Below are positions 42,918 through 53,559 of a DNA stretch of 64,000 bases, in pieces (the stretch's first letter is position 1; every line of letters starts with the position of its first letter). The position numbers were made by a program, and so were the translations under genes. The stretch covers positions 70,188,956 to 70,252,955 of the forward strand of contig CM062292.1 of assembly GCA_031216915.1 (NCBI GenBank), written 5' to 3'. Under the pieces are notes generated by a model, which was given only the letters and a program-made list of their open reading frames with translations, was not told the origin of the DNA and ran no database searches. This DNA is from Pictodentalium vernedei (lineage: Eukaryota > Mollusca > Scaphopoda > Dentaliida > Dentaliidae).

Positions 42918-44179
42918 TAAATACTCACTTTTGTAAAGACACACGAATAACAAAGCCCAGTGGATTAACAGTAATTAGTAGATTAGTCGATCTATATGTT
43001 ATCATCTAAGTACAACAACAGGTATTCGTACCGACAGCAATCAGCCTGGCCATTAATTGAACCAGTGGCATATTGATATGGCTTTGATGACCGCACCTCT
43101 CGCCTACCGATGATTTCGTCAGAACTTCCAAGTTTTGTCGGAATTTTTTCAGTGCCCAATTGTCCGTTCACTCTTGAAATAATTAACACTTTGTTTGGCA
43201 GTAAAATATTCAGAATGGCTAAACATGTGGCACCAAACTGTTTCCACTCAGCATGAACACTGAGCCGGATCCCTGGTATAGACGCGTACGCATGGTACAG
43301 ACAAGAACTCATCAGTCAATATTCCTCCACGATTGCCTTCTTCCTTTCATACCATTCGCGGGCTTTGTACCATGATCTACTCTATAGCAATGGGGCAACA
43401 ATTGTGAGTGTTTTTTTTTACTTTTGTGTTGTGGAAATTTTGAGATGAGATACACTTTTGGAAAGTGCCCTCGGAAGAGCTATTGCAATATTCTGTCTTA
43501 CGACCAGGGGCGTGGCTGGGAGAGGTTACTAACCACCGGGAGCCCGCAAATCACGGCCAAAATTTTCAATAGTCAGAACTTATGCCTCCAGCCATTAACA
43601 GTTGGAAATATTATGCCCTATGGTAGTAGTTTAGTGATATTTATACCATGCTTACCTATGTTATTGCCTGTGAAAAGTCAGTATGTTAAAGTTTAGCCTT
43701 AACCCAACTACAGGTGTAGGTGTAAAGCTGCTACTGCGGGTAAAACGCTTTCTGTGGGAATTCCAAACAAAAATTTACACCTATAGTAGGGACTACAGCC
43801 AACTTGACCTTTGACATGACCCAATTTGCCGACTTCGACACATTCACACTTTACGATGTTTCATTCAAACATACGACATTTTGCTGTATGTACTATCTAC
43901 TTCGTGTAAATGATTTAAGTTTAAAATACCTACTATTAAATATTTAAAATAAAATTTAAGAATTGTTAATAATAATGTGACTGAAAAAGGAAGGTAAATT
44001 CAATCAACTTTGACGATATGTCTAGCTGTCAATCAAGCATTTACGTGCAGCCGGTAGTACTGCCCACCGGCGCAGATGTAAACAAAACAAACCTATTTGT
44101 TTGCGATAGAAAGTATCGTTTTTTCTCCATTTTAATTGAGAAAGTCGATTATTTATTAAGGGCATGGTATAAATGAAAC
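42918..44179. other. Unassigned sequence
   Basis: No gene is recognised. The part at 43180-43290 is a diverged copy of sequence near 27800 and 33860. AGGGGCGTGGCTGGGAG at 43507 looks like a transposon end but has no visible partner. Confidence 0.35.
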
Positions 44180-44315
44180 AAATAGGTACTAGGGCCGGTA
44201 ATCAGATTTAAACCACTTGTAGAATAAGGATGTTAACCACTCGGCAGAGCCTCTTGGTTAAAACACTTATCCTACTCGTGGTTTAAATCATCTTGCCGGC
44301 CACAGTACCTATTTA
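44180..44315. repeat. Imperfect hairpin (about 60-bp arms)
   Basis: AATAGGTACT...GCCGG and CCGGC...AGTACCTATT at the ends, with inner GATTTAAACCAC and GTGGTTTAAATC. Confidence 0.8.
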
Positions 44316-44494
44316 TTCTGTATTTTATCTGCGGCTGTGGCCGACATTTAGTGATTCTTGAACCACATTTCTGGGGATTTTCCATCTGGGTCAATATTTC
44401 ATCCCCTGAGTGCAATAGGGCGCCATCCCAACTCTATAACTTCAAAGTACTGGTGGTAGAGATTTTCGAAGACAGATTCTAATTCTCGCTACTC

Positions 44495-45376
44495 GTGAAC
44501 AGCTTCCCGACACGAACCGGAGTTAGACAAGGATGCCTGTTGTCTCCGTTTCACTTTCTCCTCGCAATCGAGTGGACCAGGTGGACCCACCTCGATGACG
44601 TGGATTTTGCCGACGACCTTCTTTCCCACAGCCACCAGCAGATGCACGAGAAGACCAAAGTAGTGGCAGCCGCAACAATGCAGGTTGGCCTCAACATCCA
44701 CAAGGACACGACCAGGACCCACAAGATCAACTCTACCAGCAACGAACCAGTCACCCTGAACGCAAATTCCTCTGGAGGAAGGGCAGTCCTTCACCTACTG
44801 GGTAGCAGCATCGACCAGCAGGGCGGCACAGACGCACGTGTCAAGGTAAGGATCGGCAAAGCAAGAACCGCCTTCATTCAGCCCAGGAACATCTGGACAT
44901 CCAGGGAGCTGTCCTTGACAACCAGGATGCGTCTGTTCAACTCCAACGTGAAGCCTGTCCTACTGTATAGAGCACAGACGTGGAGAACGACCAAGACAAC
45001 AGTCAGGAAAGTCCAGACCTTCATCAACAGCTGCATAAGAAGAATTCTCAAGTTCCGCTGGCCAGACATAACCAGCTATGCCTGTCTGTCTTTGGGCAAC
45101 AACTCAACAAAGTCCTGCAGATGAAGAACTTGGGAAGAAAGATGGGGCTGGATAGGACACACCCTACGCAAACCTCCAACCAACATCACTAAGCATGCAC
45201 TGGAGTGGAACCCCGAGGCAAACAGAACAAAGACCGTCCAAGAAACACCTGGCGGCGCGACCTCGAAGCCGACATCACCAGGATGGACTACACGTGGAAC
45301 CAGCTAGAAAGAATGGCGCAGGATAGAGGACTCTTGAGATCTGTGGCTGGCGATCCAAAACCCAGCAGGGGTTGAC
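44495..45376 (+). pseudogene. Non-LTR retrotransposon RT C-terminal half, 5'-truncated
   Basis: Plus-strand frame from about 44507 (TRTGVRQGCLLSPFHFLLAI, RT motif B region) through DDVDFADDLLSHSHQQM (FADD catalytic box, about 44595), GLNIHKD, VLHLLGSSIDQQGGTDARVK (motif E/thumb), KPVLLYRAQTW and INSCIRRILKFRWPD. Beyond 45124 the frame shifts twice to continue as GWIGHTLRKPPTNITKHALEW and RPRNTWRRDLEADITRMDYTW (about 45150-45320), the conserved C-terminal tail. The 5' end is cut, as in typical incomplete reverse transcription. It is noticeably more GC-rich than its surroundings. A small deletion is evident at the RT core (LAIEWTRWTHLDD lacks the usual spacing). Confidence 0.9.
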
Positions 45377-45660
45377 GGGCATAAGTAAGTATTCTAACTC
45401 TAGACCCCAAAGGTTGGATGTTTGGCCGTCAGTCTCAATTCAGAAGAAGCACTCTCCCCGAACGAAGCTCCTTCAGCCACGTCCCAGCTCATGACAGCAC
45501 GTCACCAGCTCATTAGAAGGAACTACGAATAGTATCTAGGATATTATATCCCATTAGGTCGCGATTGCCACGAATCCGACGTAGGGCGAGAATCAAATAT
45601 GCGTTATGTCTTCCACTGCTGCATGTATAAAATATCTCAAATGAGAAGTGATGGAAGTGA
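45377..45660. other. Unassigned sequence, possibly 3' end of the RT element
   Basis: No motif is recognised. Confidence 0.3.
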
Positions 45661-45944
45661 GTCACGAACTGTGCGCTTATCTAGGCTTAATTGCGCGTAG
45701 GAATTGCACGCAATTGCCATGTCGAATGGCATCCAAAGCACGGCAGGTTATCCTGGTTACTCATAGTAAACACGGGTAATGTTTCAGCCAATGGACCTCC
45801 GGGTTACCCGGAGGTCCATTGGCTGAAACATTGCTTGTGCACAGGCCATATTTACAGCCTTACTATGGCCATATCGCGTAGATTAACGCGCATATCGACG
45901 TGCTATTTGTGCGCATTTCAGGACAGGACTTTTAGTTTTAACTG
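45661..45944. mobile_element. TA MITE family 2, left end truncated
   Basis: The body starts at GTCACGAACTGTGCGCTTAT without the terminal CAGTTAAAACTAGAAG. The right end AGGACTTTTAGTTTTAACTG is followed by TA. The central hairpin GCCAATGGACCTCCGGGTTA and its mirror is perfect. Confidence 0.88.
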
Positions 45945-46237
45945 TAGTATTAACTCACTGTTGAACAAATACCTCGGATTCTTCAAAATGTATTGGATGA
46001 AGACGAAATCGATTCCATCTTGAAAATACGTCACTACACGCGACTGTAGAACACGTGCAATAACACGTGTAGTTTATTTATGACTACAAAATAGTGTTTT
46101 TGGCGGAAATTTGTTTGACAAATACATAATACAATCATGTGCAGAAGATTAGTACAAGGATAATCTCGGATATTCTGTATGGTCAAACCGGTCTCAGCAC
46201 TCTGTTAATTAATATCTAAACATTCACATTTCATATA

Positions 46238-46239
46238 TG

Positions 46240-46281
<42 letters not shown>
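46238..46281. repeat. (TA)n microsatellite
   Basis: About 22 uninterrupted TA units. Confidence 0.95.
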
Positions 46282-46282
<1 letters not shown>

Positions 46283-46284
46283 GT

Positions 46285-46400
46285 CTAAATAAAGCTCAAA
46301 TAACACAGGAAAAAAACAATTTTCACCTAGCTTTCGGATTGATGAAGCCCTTCTTCAGGGTACAGACGCATCAAGAAAAAATACATACAGACGACGAAAG
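46285..46400 (-). other. Repeat end with possible hammerhead-like motif
   Basis: On the minus strand, CTGAAGAAGGGCTTCATC is followed by AATCCGAAAGCTAGG (about 46334-46362). This CTGANGA...GAAA spacing resembles sequences found at the ends of Penelope-like and other retroelements. The stem between the two boxes is weak here. It lies next to the (TA)n tract. Confidence 0.3.
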
Positions 46401-47482
46401 AAATGAAATGTGGCGATAGAAGTTCTCGTAAGCCACATTCTGACTGAACGAGTGTGTAATACAACTCGAAAAGAAAAGAAACCGGGGTAAAAGTAGAAAG
46501 CAAATGGTAAAAAAATACCGTTAGATAAATTCTAGAAGGTCCTAACTCCCGGTAGAACCCGATTTTAATATAGCCTTCGAAAATTAAAAGGAAATGTAAT
46601 TTTAGAAATGTCATGATACTTCCATGTATTACATGAAAGTATGATAACTGAATGAGTAAAACAAATTTGTTTGCAGTCCGTCGCCTTAAAATGCACCAAG
46701 TAGCCCCATAGGAATAAATGTGAGAGTTTGGTGCTTTCTAGTTGGTGCGAAACGACGTGGGGATGTGCCGGGACTGCCCTGTAATGGGATAGTGCCACTA
46801 TAGGCCCGTTATTCGCTGTCATTGGTGCAGGGAAGCGACTAAGTAAACCTTGCGTCTACAAGATCATTACCAGTGCGTTCCGACGCTGCTTAAAACACTT
46901 AGATGATCGCCAAAAGTTAAAAGTGAACAGATATCGCGGCGGTAGGATTAATGGCGAAAATATGCAAATAGGCTAAACAGACAGAGAAGATTAGGAAAAT
47001 AGTAGCGTTGGACAAAAATAAAATGCGTCCAAGCCGCTGAGTGCAGTTGCTTGAAATTTACGGAATTAGTACTGCGATCCTTGATTAACAGTTACGTATG
47101 TATATGTATGTATATATATATGCAGTGGTCTATTAGACACAGCATTGGGTGCTGGGGTGGAGTTACATTGTGTTCTAAATCTAATTGTCATTTCATATGT
47201 TCTCATTGTACAAAGAGTTTTTGAACCTGTAATACCTGCTTTTGGTTTGCTGGGATATAAAATGAATTGACTCGTGAAGAACAATTTTTGATGTGAATTG
47301 AGAGTTCAATGAACACAAGTAGAGCTTCAAGAAGAAGGCGAGCTGCTTACGGAGGAGTATTAGGTCTGTTTAAAATGCCATGAAAATTGCTATATGTGAA
47401 TTCAGTTATTGATTCGGGATGTGAAAATACGCTATCGCGCCGTAAAAAGATCCCTAAGTGCTGGATGTTTTCTATCTTTTAA
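46400..47482. other. Unassigned sequence
   Basis: No gene is recognised. A short ATGTATATATATATG-type repeat lies at 47095-47122. A 95-codon minus frame at 46327-46614 has no recognisable domain. Confidence 0.3.
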
Positions 47483-47715
47483 CCCTTTACCCATCGTAAC
47501 GATCAAAAACGGTCAGCGATATTCTCAAAAATCGCCAATTAATTTTCATTATTTTTTCATTTCTATCTCAAAAACATAGGTTATGACCCCTCGTTGGAAC
47601 GAGCTTGTTCCAACGAGGGGTCATAATCTATGTTTTTGAGACAAAAAATGAAACAAAGTAGTTATTCAAGGATTTGTTTTGCAAGTGTGGTCTGCTTTTC
47701 ATGTTAGGTAAAGGG
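47483..47715. mobile_element. TTAA-flanked MITE, piggyBac-like subfamily A
   Basis: TTAA at 47479 and 47716; ends CCCTTTACCCATCGTAACG and ATGTTAGGTAAAGGG. The centre GGAACGAGCTTGTTCC is close to a perfect palindrome. Confidence 0.9.
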
Positions 47716-47774
47716 TTAAATGTCCTTTCCGTGCAGCAAGCAATAAAGTTTCCATAAGTTTCAATAAGTGTCAT

Positions 47775-47822
47775 TCAGCTTGTTAACGGCCCCGACTTCG
47801 TCTCGGGCCTTTTATAAGCTGT
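47775..47822. repeat. Hairpin with GACTTCGTC loop
   Basis: CAGCTTGTTAACGGCCCCGA and TCGGGCCTTTTATAAGCTG pair imperfectly. Same family as 1540-1728. Downstream CAAAGTCATGTTATTGTTA (47871) matches the end of that element. Confidence 0.65.
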
Positions 47823-47890
47823 CGGGATGTTATTCCCATCTGTTGGACCGTTAAAAAACTGCAATGTCCTCCAAAGTCATGTTATTGTTA

Positions 47891-47997
47891 AATGTTGTAT
47901 CAGAGTCGAGCGCTTGTGTCTAATGCCTTAACTCGACTCGTCGAAGACTCGTCGAGACATAGCCTTAGCAACAAGAGTGAGACTCTGATACAACATT
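47891..47997. repeat. Hairpin MITE with AATGTTGTATCAGAGTC ends
   Basis: AATGTTGTATCAGAGTC and GACTCTGATACAACATT are perfect inverted repeats at the ends of a 107-bp unit. Inner GACTCGTCGAAGACTCGTCGAG is repetitive. Confidence 0.8.
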
Positions 47998-48017
47998 CTG
48001 TATATAAACATAATGGT

Positions 48018-48415
48018 TATTTATTTATTTATTAGGGATTAACGACACGTTAACAGACAAGGTCATATCGTGTCGGTGACAGTTTTACGAGTGGAGGAAG
48101 CCGGAGTACCCGGAGAGAACCACCGAGCAACGACGAGCAGCTGCCAGCTCCCCAACATCGTAACTCCGCACTGCAGCACAGCCAGGGTTAGATTGGTTGA
48201 AGACATGCGCATCATCGACGTGCAGTACGCCTTAATACACGACGTCATTGTGCCCACATGTGGACAATCGGGGTTAAGTGCCTTGCCCAAGGACACAACG
48301 CTGAAGTCCGAATCGATCGCTCAGACGGTCACCCATCCAAGGACTAACCGGGCTCGACGTTGCTTAACTTCGGTGATCTGACGAGAACCGGTTGCCGCAA
48401 CGCCACCGTGCCGCC
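48018..48415 (-). mobile_element. Chimeric SINE with 5S rRNA-like head
   Basis: AAACATAATGGT flanks it at 48006-48017 and 48416-48427 (12-bp target duplication). On the minus strand it begins GGCGGCACGGTGGCGTTGCG. Next comes 5S rRNA-like sequence: TCTCGTCAGATCACCGAAGT, TAAGCAACGTCGAGCCCGGT and TAGTCCTTGGATGGGTGACC (about 48315-48385), including the 5S internal promoter region. The body is the same as in the tRNA-headed SINEs (GTCCTTGGGCAAGGCACTTA at 48275-48295, GTACTCCGGCTTCCTCCACT near 48092). The tail at the plus-strand left is (TTTA)n. Confidence 0.92.
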
Positions 48416-48473
48416 AAACATAATGGTGATGATAGATTTATCTTACAATTCGCACATGTAATAACTTGATTAA

Positions 48474-48701
48474 CACTTTAACTAACGAATCAGCAGCATC
48501 CTCCTACGTAATTTACAAATGAGCTATTGAGAAAACATTATTTTTAAAAAAGATTCAACAAAACCGTATCACTTGACCCTTCAAGAACGCAGTCCAATGA
48601 GGGATCACATGATATGGTTTGTTGATTTTTTTGGAAAATATTTTTTACAAAACAAATAATTAAAATACTAAATTGTGATATCGTGTGCGTTAAGTAATGG
48701 G
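48474..48701. mobile_element. Decayed piggyBac-like MITE, subfamily B
   Basis: TTAA at 48470 and 48702; inner AACAAAACCGTATCA and GATCACATGATATGGTTTGTT retain the subfamily B mirror. The ends are mutated (CACTTTAACTAACGAATC). Confidence 0.65.
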
Positions 48702-49771
48702 TTAACTAGAGCATTGCAATATTAGATTTTATTTTCAGACTTATAAAAATGTTTGTAGTTTCGGGTGAAGCTGTATATGGCTGCCTTGAACTGCTGCGAT
48801 CCTCAAATAAACTTACTGAGCGCGTACAAGTTCAACACTCCGAAAAGACTGCATTTTAATGCTTCCAGTAAGTCAGATACGAAAGCATAAAAGCAACGTG
48901 GTTCCATAATTTAAAAATTATACTTTTGTGAAGTGTTTTGTTCTCTCATTTTGTATATAGGAACGCAGAAGGTCCCTTGCAAACGCGTTTCGAACGCTTG
49001 TAATGTTCTATAAACAGTAACGTAAACAAATCGTAACCAAGCACGCGGCTGTACTATGCTGTTGAAAGATGCAGATTTTCTATCAGGTACAAGCTGTATT
49101 CGGGTAATTACGGACCCAAATACACACTTATAGTAAGATAAATATAGTATACCTACTGTTTTTGAGTACACAGAAGAACTATCTGATGAATCACTTCAAG
49201 GGAATATAAGAGTTTTCACGGACGGCTAAAATCTCAAATAAAACATCAGGTATTCTTTTTATTGTATGCGTTGTGGTGTTTCAATTTCAGTTAAACAATT
49301 TTATTTGTTTATTCATTGGTGCTTAACTTCGCATAAGCATCTCAGGCTATATCGTGACGATGTAAAATATGAATTATAAAAGATATTCATTATTTTCTAT
49401 GAAATAAACACGAGTTGATGAAATCAGGAAAGAAGACGAGGAATAATAAGACCAACGCCACCTGGACATCGTTTCTAAAGGGTTAATCAGATGTGCCTCC
49501 AAGGCGTAAGCACACAGGTTTCTATTACGGCTATTATTCAAACCAAGTTTGGAGATGATTGGTTAAAACACTGCTGAGAAACACACCGGACAATAAAAAG
49601 TTTACGGACTTCAGAGAGCAGTGAAAATTTTAAGTCCATAGAACCATAACTCTGAATATATGAGTACCAATCTTTATTGGTTGCAGAATCTTCTCAGAAG
49701 TTACTGTGATGTTTTTACTTCACAACGTAGCAATAGTCTTGTTACTATTCAACATCACATTCATACCGGAT
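48702..49771. other. Unassigned sequence
   Basis: No gene or element is recognised. Confidence 0.35.
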
Positions 49772-50128
49772 GGAAGCGCGGTGGCTCAGTAGGTAGAGGT
49801 GCAGGCTGCAAGCCGAGAGGTCCTCGGTTCGAATCCCACCTACGGCAACCGCGTTGTGTCCTTGGGCAAGACACGTCATCTCCATTGCCTGCGTGGGGGC
49901 ACGATGACGCCGTGTACTAAGGCGTACAGCACGTCCACGGTACGCATGTCTTCAACCAATCTAACCCTGCAGTGCGGAGTTACGATGTTGGGGAGCTGGC
50001 AGCTGCTCGTCGTTGCTCGGTGGTTCTCTCCGGGTACTCCGGCTTCCTCCACCTGTAAAACTGTCACGGTCATGATTAGCCATTGTGCATAAATATGTTA
50101 CCTTAAACATCAATAAATAAATATAAAT
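49772..50128 (+). mobile_element. tRNA-Cys-like-headed SINE with 13-bp target duplication
   Basis: ATTCATACCGGAT at 49759-49771 and 50129-50141. Head GGCTCAGTAGGTAGAGG and GGTTCGAATCC; body GTCCTTGGGCAAGACACGTC; short (AATAAATA) tail. An internal segment near 49970 is shorter than in the copy at 38680. Confidence 0.93.
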
Positions 50129-50272
50129 ATTCATACCGGATAAATCGGAAAGCAAATGTCGGGAATCGTTACTTAAAGCTCTAATAGCGCCACATTCTTT
50201 TCAACTGTAAATTGTCCCTCGGGTGCATCAGAGCGTCATCTGCAATGCTTGATGCACGCAGTGGGTGATACA

Positions 50273-50435
50273 GACAGAACGCGATGTGTGTTTGAATCGG
50301 TGGGTGTTTTACATAACGAGTTGGAATAGCGTAGTCATATTTCGCGAGAGCCGTAGGCTCGAGCGGAATATGATTACGCCATTCCAACGAGTTATGTAAA
50401 ACACCCACCGATTCAAACACACATCGCGTTCTCTC
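50273..50435. repeat. Near-perfect hairpin (about 75-bp arms)
   Basis: AGAACGCGATGTGTGTTTGA and TCAAACACACATCGCGTTCT end the unit; GGGTGTTTTACATAACGAG and CTCGTTATGTAAAACACCC lie inside. The loop is GAGAGCCGTAGGCTC. The outer TTCAAACACACATCGCGTTC is repeated once more at 50454-50473. Confidence 0.92.
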
Positions 50436-50651
50436 TATTTATCACCCACTAATTCAAACACACATCGCGTTCTGTGTTTATTACACAACCCATGCATTAA
50501 AATTAATTTAAATAAACAAATTTTAATTCTGATGTTTAAACCCAAAGGTGAAGAATTTGTTTTGACTGAAGCTGTACTGATCAAAGGGATCGATAAAAAA
50601 TCAAAACAACCTTTTCGAAACCAGTGTTTGTTGAAATTCGTATCGCTGTTT

Positions 50652-50738
50652 ACTAACAGTAATAGCCACCAAATGGTTAGCCGTTAATGGGCTGGTGCCC
50701 ATTCACGCCTAACCATTTGGTGGCTATTACTGTTCGTA
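50652..50738. repeat. Hairpin (about 33-bp arms)
   Basis: ACAGTAATAGCCACCAAATG and CATTTGGTGGCTATTACTGT are exact complements. The loop contains GGGCTGGTGCCC. Confidence 0.9.
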
Positions 50739-51895
50739 AAAATATAAGTACAAATATGTGCAGATTTGCAAAACAGCTGGGAGAAACGTTTTTAAAAGAA
50801 GGTCGAAGCATGTCAAGATGTACGAAGATTTACCGAAATAAAGTTGACCAATTTCGATATAATGGGATCCACAAAACGAGACGGCCACGGGACTGGGTTA
50901 ATGTTCTGGTTGGAAATGATTGGGTTTTTTTAAAATAATATCTCATTTTTGGCTAAGTTTTTGTGAACCGACTTTATTTTGCTTTGGACGTTTTCATTTT
51001 CACACTATGCGACAGACGGGCGATGATTGTATAACGAAATTTGGAAACTTTTCGAAGCGTAACTAAACGGTGCGGTAAAAAAGTTCCGGCTTGTACATCA
51101 CCCGTTGAATACAGAATCATTTATATCATAGCGGCGATTCCGTTGAATACAAGGGTTTAAAGTTTAATGGATGTGTAATAAAATAGTTTTTGTAAAAGTG
51201 TAGGTGAAAGTGCACTAATTTAGCTTGGGGGATTAACAGTTATTACCTGGTTTACCCATCGAATATGGATTTACCCTGAACAGTTTGAACATGTATACTA
51301 TTAAGAGCAGGAAAGTTTAATACGAAAACATACATCTTAGAATCTCTTACATTATTTGTTTTTGCAAACACTCGTACATACCAGTGCTCAATTTGAGCAG
51401 ATAATCACCATACAAGGTGCATATGTGTATTTAAAGTTCCGAAAATAATGAACAATAATCAAAGTAATAATTAACCAATCAAAAAGAAGTGTTTGTCTTG
51501 TCTTCAAAATTAATAAAGCCAACAACCCCTCTGTTTATGTAAACTGAGTAAGGAAGGAGCATATATAGAGCCCCCAACACACTGTTAAATCGAATTAAAA
51601 ATAAATTAGAAAAATCAATTTTGGGTGGTAAACCCTGTAGGGAGGACAACATTCATCCTGCACCGGGCTCACCATTCGTTGATGTCACTACTGAGAAACG
51701 AAGACTGCGTCCGCCACCTCGCTGGGAAGGCTGTCCAGTCAAGGTACAGAATTAATAACTCCTGGCCAGAATAACTGGCTAATGGAAGAAGCTGCCAATG
51801 TGCTTACAGTTTTTCCTGTTTTCCCTGTTGATGCAAATTAATTTGATTCAAATTCAGTTAAACTCCCCAATCACAGAGACAAAATAAATCACCTA
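50739..51895. other. Unassigned sequence
   Basis: No gene is recognised. At about 51620-51760, CCTGTAGGGAGGACAACATTC and CTGGGAAGGCTGTCCAGTCA are locally GC-richer but show no motif. Confidence 0.35.
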
Positions 51896-52212
51896 CAGTT
51901 AAAACTATAAGTCCTGTCATCAAATGCGCACAAATAGCACGTCGATTTGCGCGTTAATCTACGCGTTATGACCATAGTAAGACTATCAAATTCTGTACAT
52001 ATGGCCTGTGCACATGCAATGTTTCAGCCAATGGACCTCCTGGTAACCCGGAAGTCCATTGGCAGAAGCATTGCCTGTGTTTTCTATGAGTAACTAGGAG
52101 AACCTGCCGTGCTTTGGATGCCATTCGATATGGTAATTGCGCCGCGCAATTCCTACGTGCAATTAAACCTAGATTAGCGCGCAGTTCGTGACAGGACATC
52201 TAGTTTTAACTG
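51896..52212. mobile_element. TA MITE family 2 (inverted orientation)
   Basis: CAGTTAAAACTATAAGTCCT after TA at the left and AGGACATCTAGTTTTAACTG at the right; the right TA is mutated to CC. The central hairpin has mismatches (CCTCCTGGTAACCCGGAAGT), so it is older than the other copies. Confidence 0.88.
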
Positions 52213-52600
52213 CCAACAAATCGATCAAAAAAGAATCTCTCCAAAGAGTTACGTGATAATGATGAAACCGTTGATGTCGAAGACGCGCCACAACTCTGAA
52301 ATGCCGCAAGTGCGGGAGTCAACACCCCATTAACTATCGGGGGTGTAGCCACTTAAAACAAACATCCAGCTTAAAGCTCTGAATGTAAGTAATTTCGAAA
52401 ACTCGTCCTCCTCTTATTCCACGTGTACCCTGATGGCTGGCTCTATTTTCAGCATAATGAAGAAACACACGGACACCAGTCTCTATTTTCAACATAATGA
52501 AGAAACACATGGACACTAGTCTTTCTGGCGAAAAAAAGAGACCAGAAAAAACAGCTTCTAAGTTATACAGAACTCAAATATCTCACACACTATCAGAAGC
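52213..52600. other. Unassigned sequence with a 42-bp tandem duplication
   Basis: CTCTATTTTCAGCATAATGA at 52440 and CTCTATTTTCAACATAATGA at 52482 start two copies. Confidence 0.5.
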
Positions 52601-53520
52601 GGCCGTCAACAAAATATTGTTTGGTCACAATATTACAAATAGTAAATAAACTGGAAGCGTTAATCAGAAAAACTCGCAAATGTCACATTATTTAAAAAAT
52701 ATGAGCATAATCGGAATTAGCGAAACGAGGCTAAAAACAAACGAAAATTTCTTGTTAAGTGGGTTTGATATTATTAGAAGAGATCGCCCCACCCAAAAAG
52801 GTGGCGGCGTTGCTCTGTTAATCAGGCAGGAGATTAAATACAAAGCAATACCACGCGGCCACCTCAAGGCTGAAGTGATTGCAGCTGAGATTGAACTTGA
52901 CCACAAACACGTGGTCGTCATCTCATATTATAACAAACCGCAAGGAACAGAAGATAGTAAAGTATTTGAATTCTTTACCCAAAAATACAAGCACTACATT
53001 TGCTTGGGTGATTGTAATTCCAAACACAAGGAATTCGGTTGTCATAAGACTGGGCCTAATGGTGACGACGAACTTGATCTATTCGTAGTAAATAACAATC
53101 AAGACGTAACATACGTAATCAACAACCCACTCTATCAATCAGATATCCTAGATCCGATTATAACCAGTAAATAACTAACCAGCAAAAGGCAAGGCATATT
53201 TGTAGGAGACGATGATCTAGGCAGTGATCACCTGCCAGTTCATGCCACATTGAAATGTAATACTGGTCTCACAAAGTATCCGTCCCTGAAGCGGAGGAAC
53301 CTATCAAAAATTGACTGGAACCTCTTCAGAAACATTATCGAAGTGAAAACAAATGCATCCACCTCCTTAAATGCTTATGGACTAGAAAAAGCCTGCACCC
53401 ATCTTGACGAGATTATTAACAATACACAAGATGAAATCTGTCCCAAGCAAGCAATAAAGCCGCGGATAAACAGAATAACCCAAACAATACTTCGACTGTC
53501 CTCCAGCTTACTGATTTATA
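52600..53520 (+). pseudogene. Non-LTR retrotransposon endonuclease
   Basis: The open stretch 52680-53174 (164 codons) reads as an APE-type endonuclease: MSIIGISETRL (catalytic Glu block, residues 8-18), GGGVALLIR (41-49), VVVISYYNKPQGT (78-90), YICLGDCNSKHKEFGC (105-120, the GD.N block). After a stop at 53172, the same frame continues with VGDDDLGSDHLPVHATL (about 53205-53255), the SDH catalytic block, and a linker to 53500. The linker then breaks: the segment from 53480 to 53560 is shortened relative to family members, where 150-250 residues usually separate SDH from RT. It lies directly upstream of the RT part at 53560, so together they form one element. Confidence 0.88.
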
Positions 53521-53559
53521 TGATACATTTTGTTGAACTCTAGACGAAGGAAAAGAAGT

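Noticed and set aside
45691-46023. 110-codon plus-strand frame as a gene
   Set aside because: Most of it is the family-2 MITE, whose hairpin happens to be open in this frame.
48305-48400. 5S rRNA gene on the minus strand
   Set aside because: Only part of 5S is present and it runs directly into a SINE body, bounded by a 12-bp target duplication.
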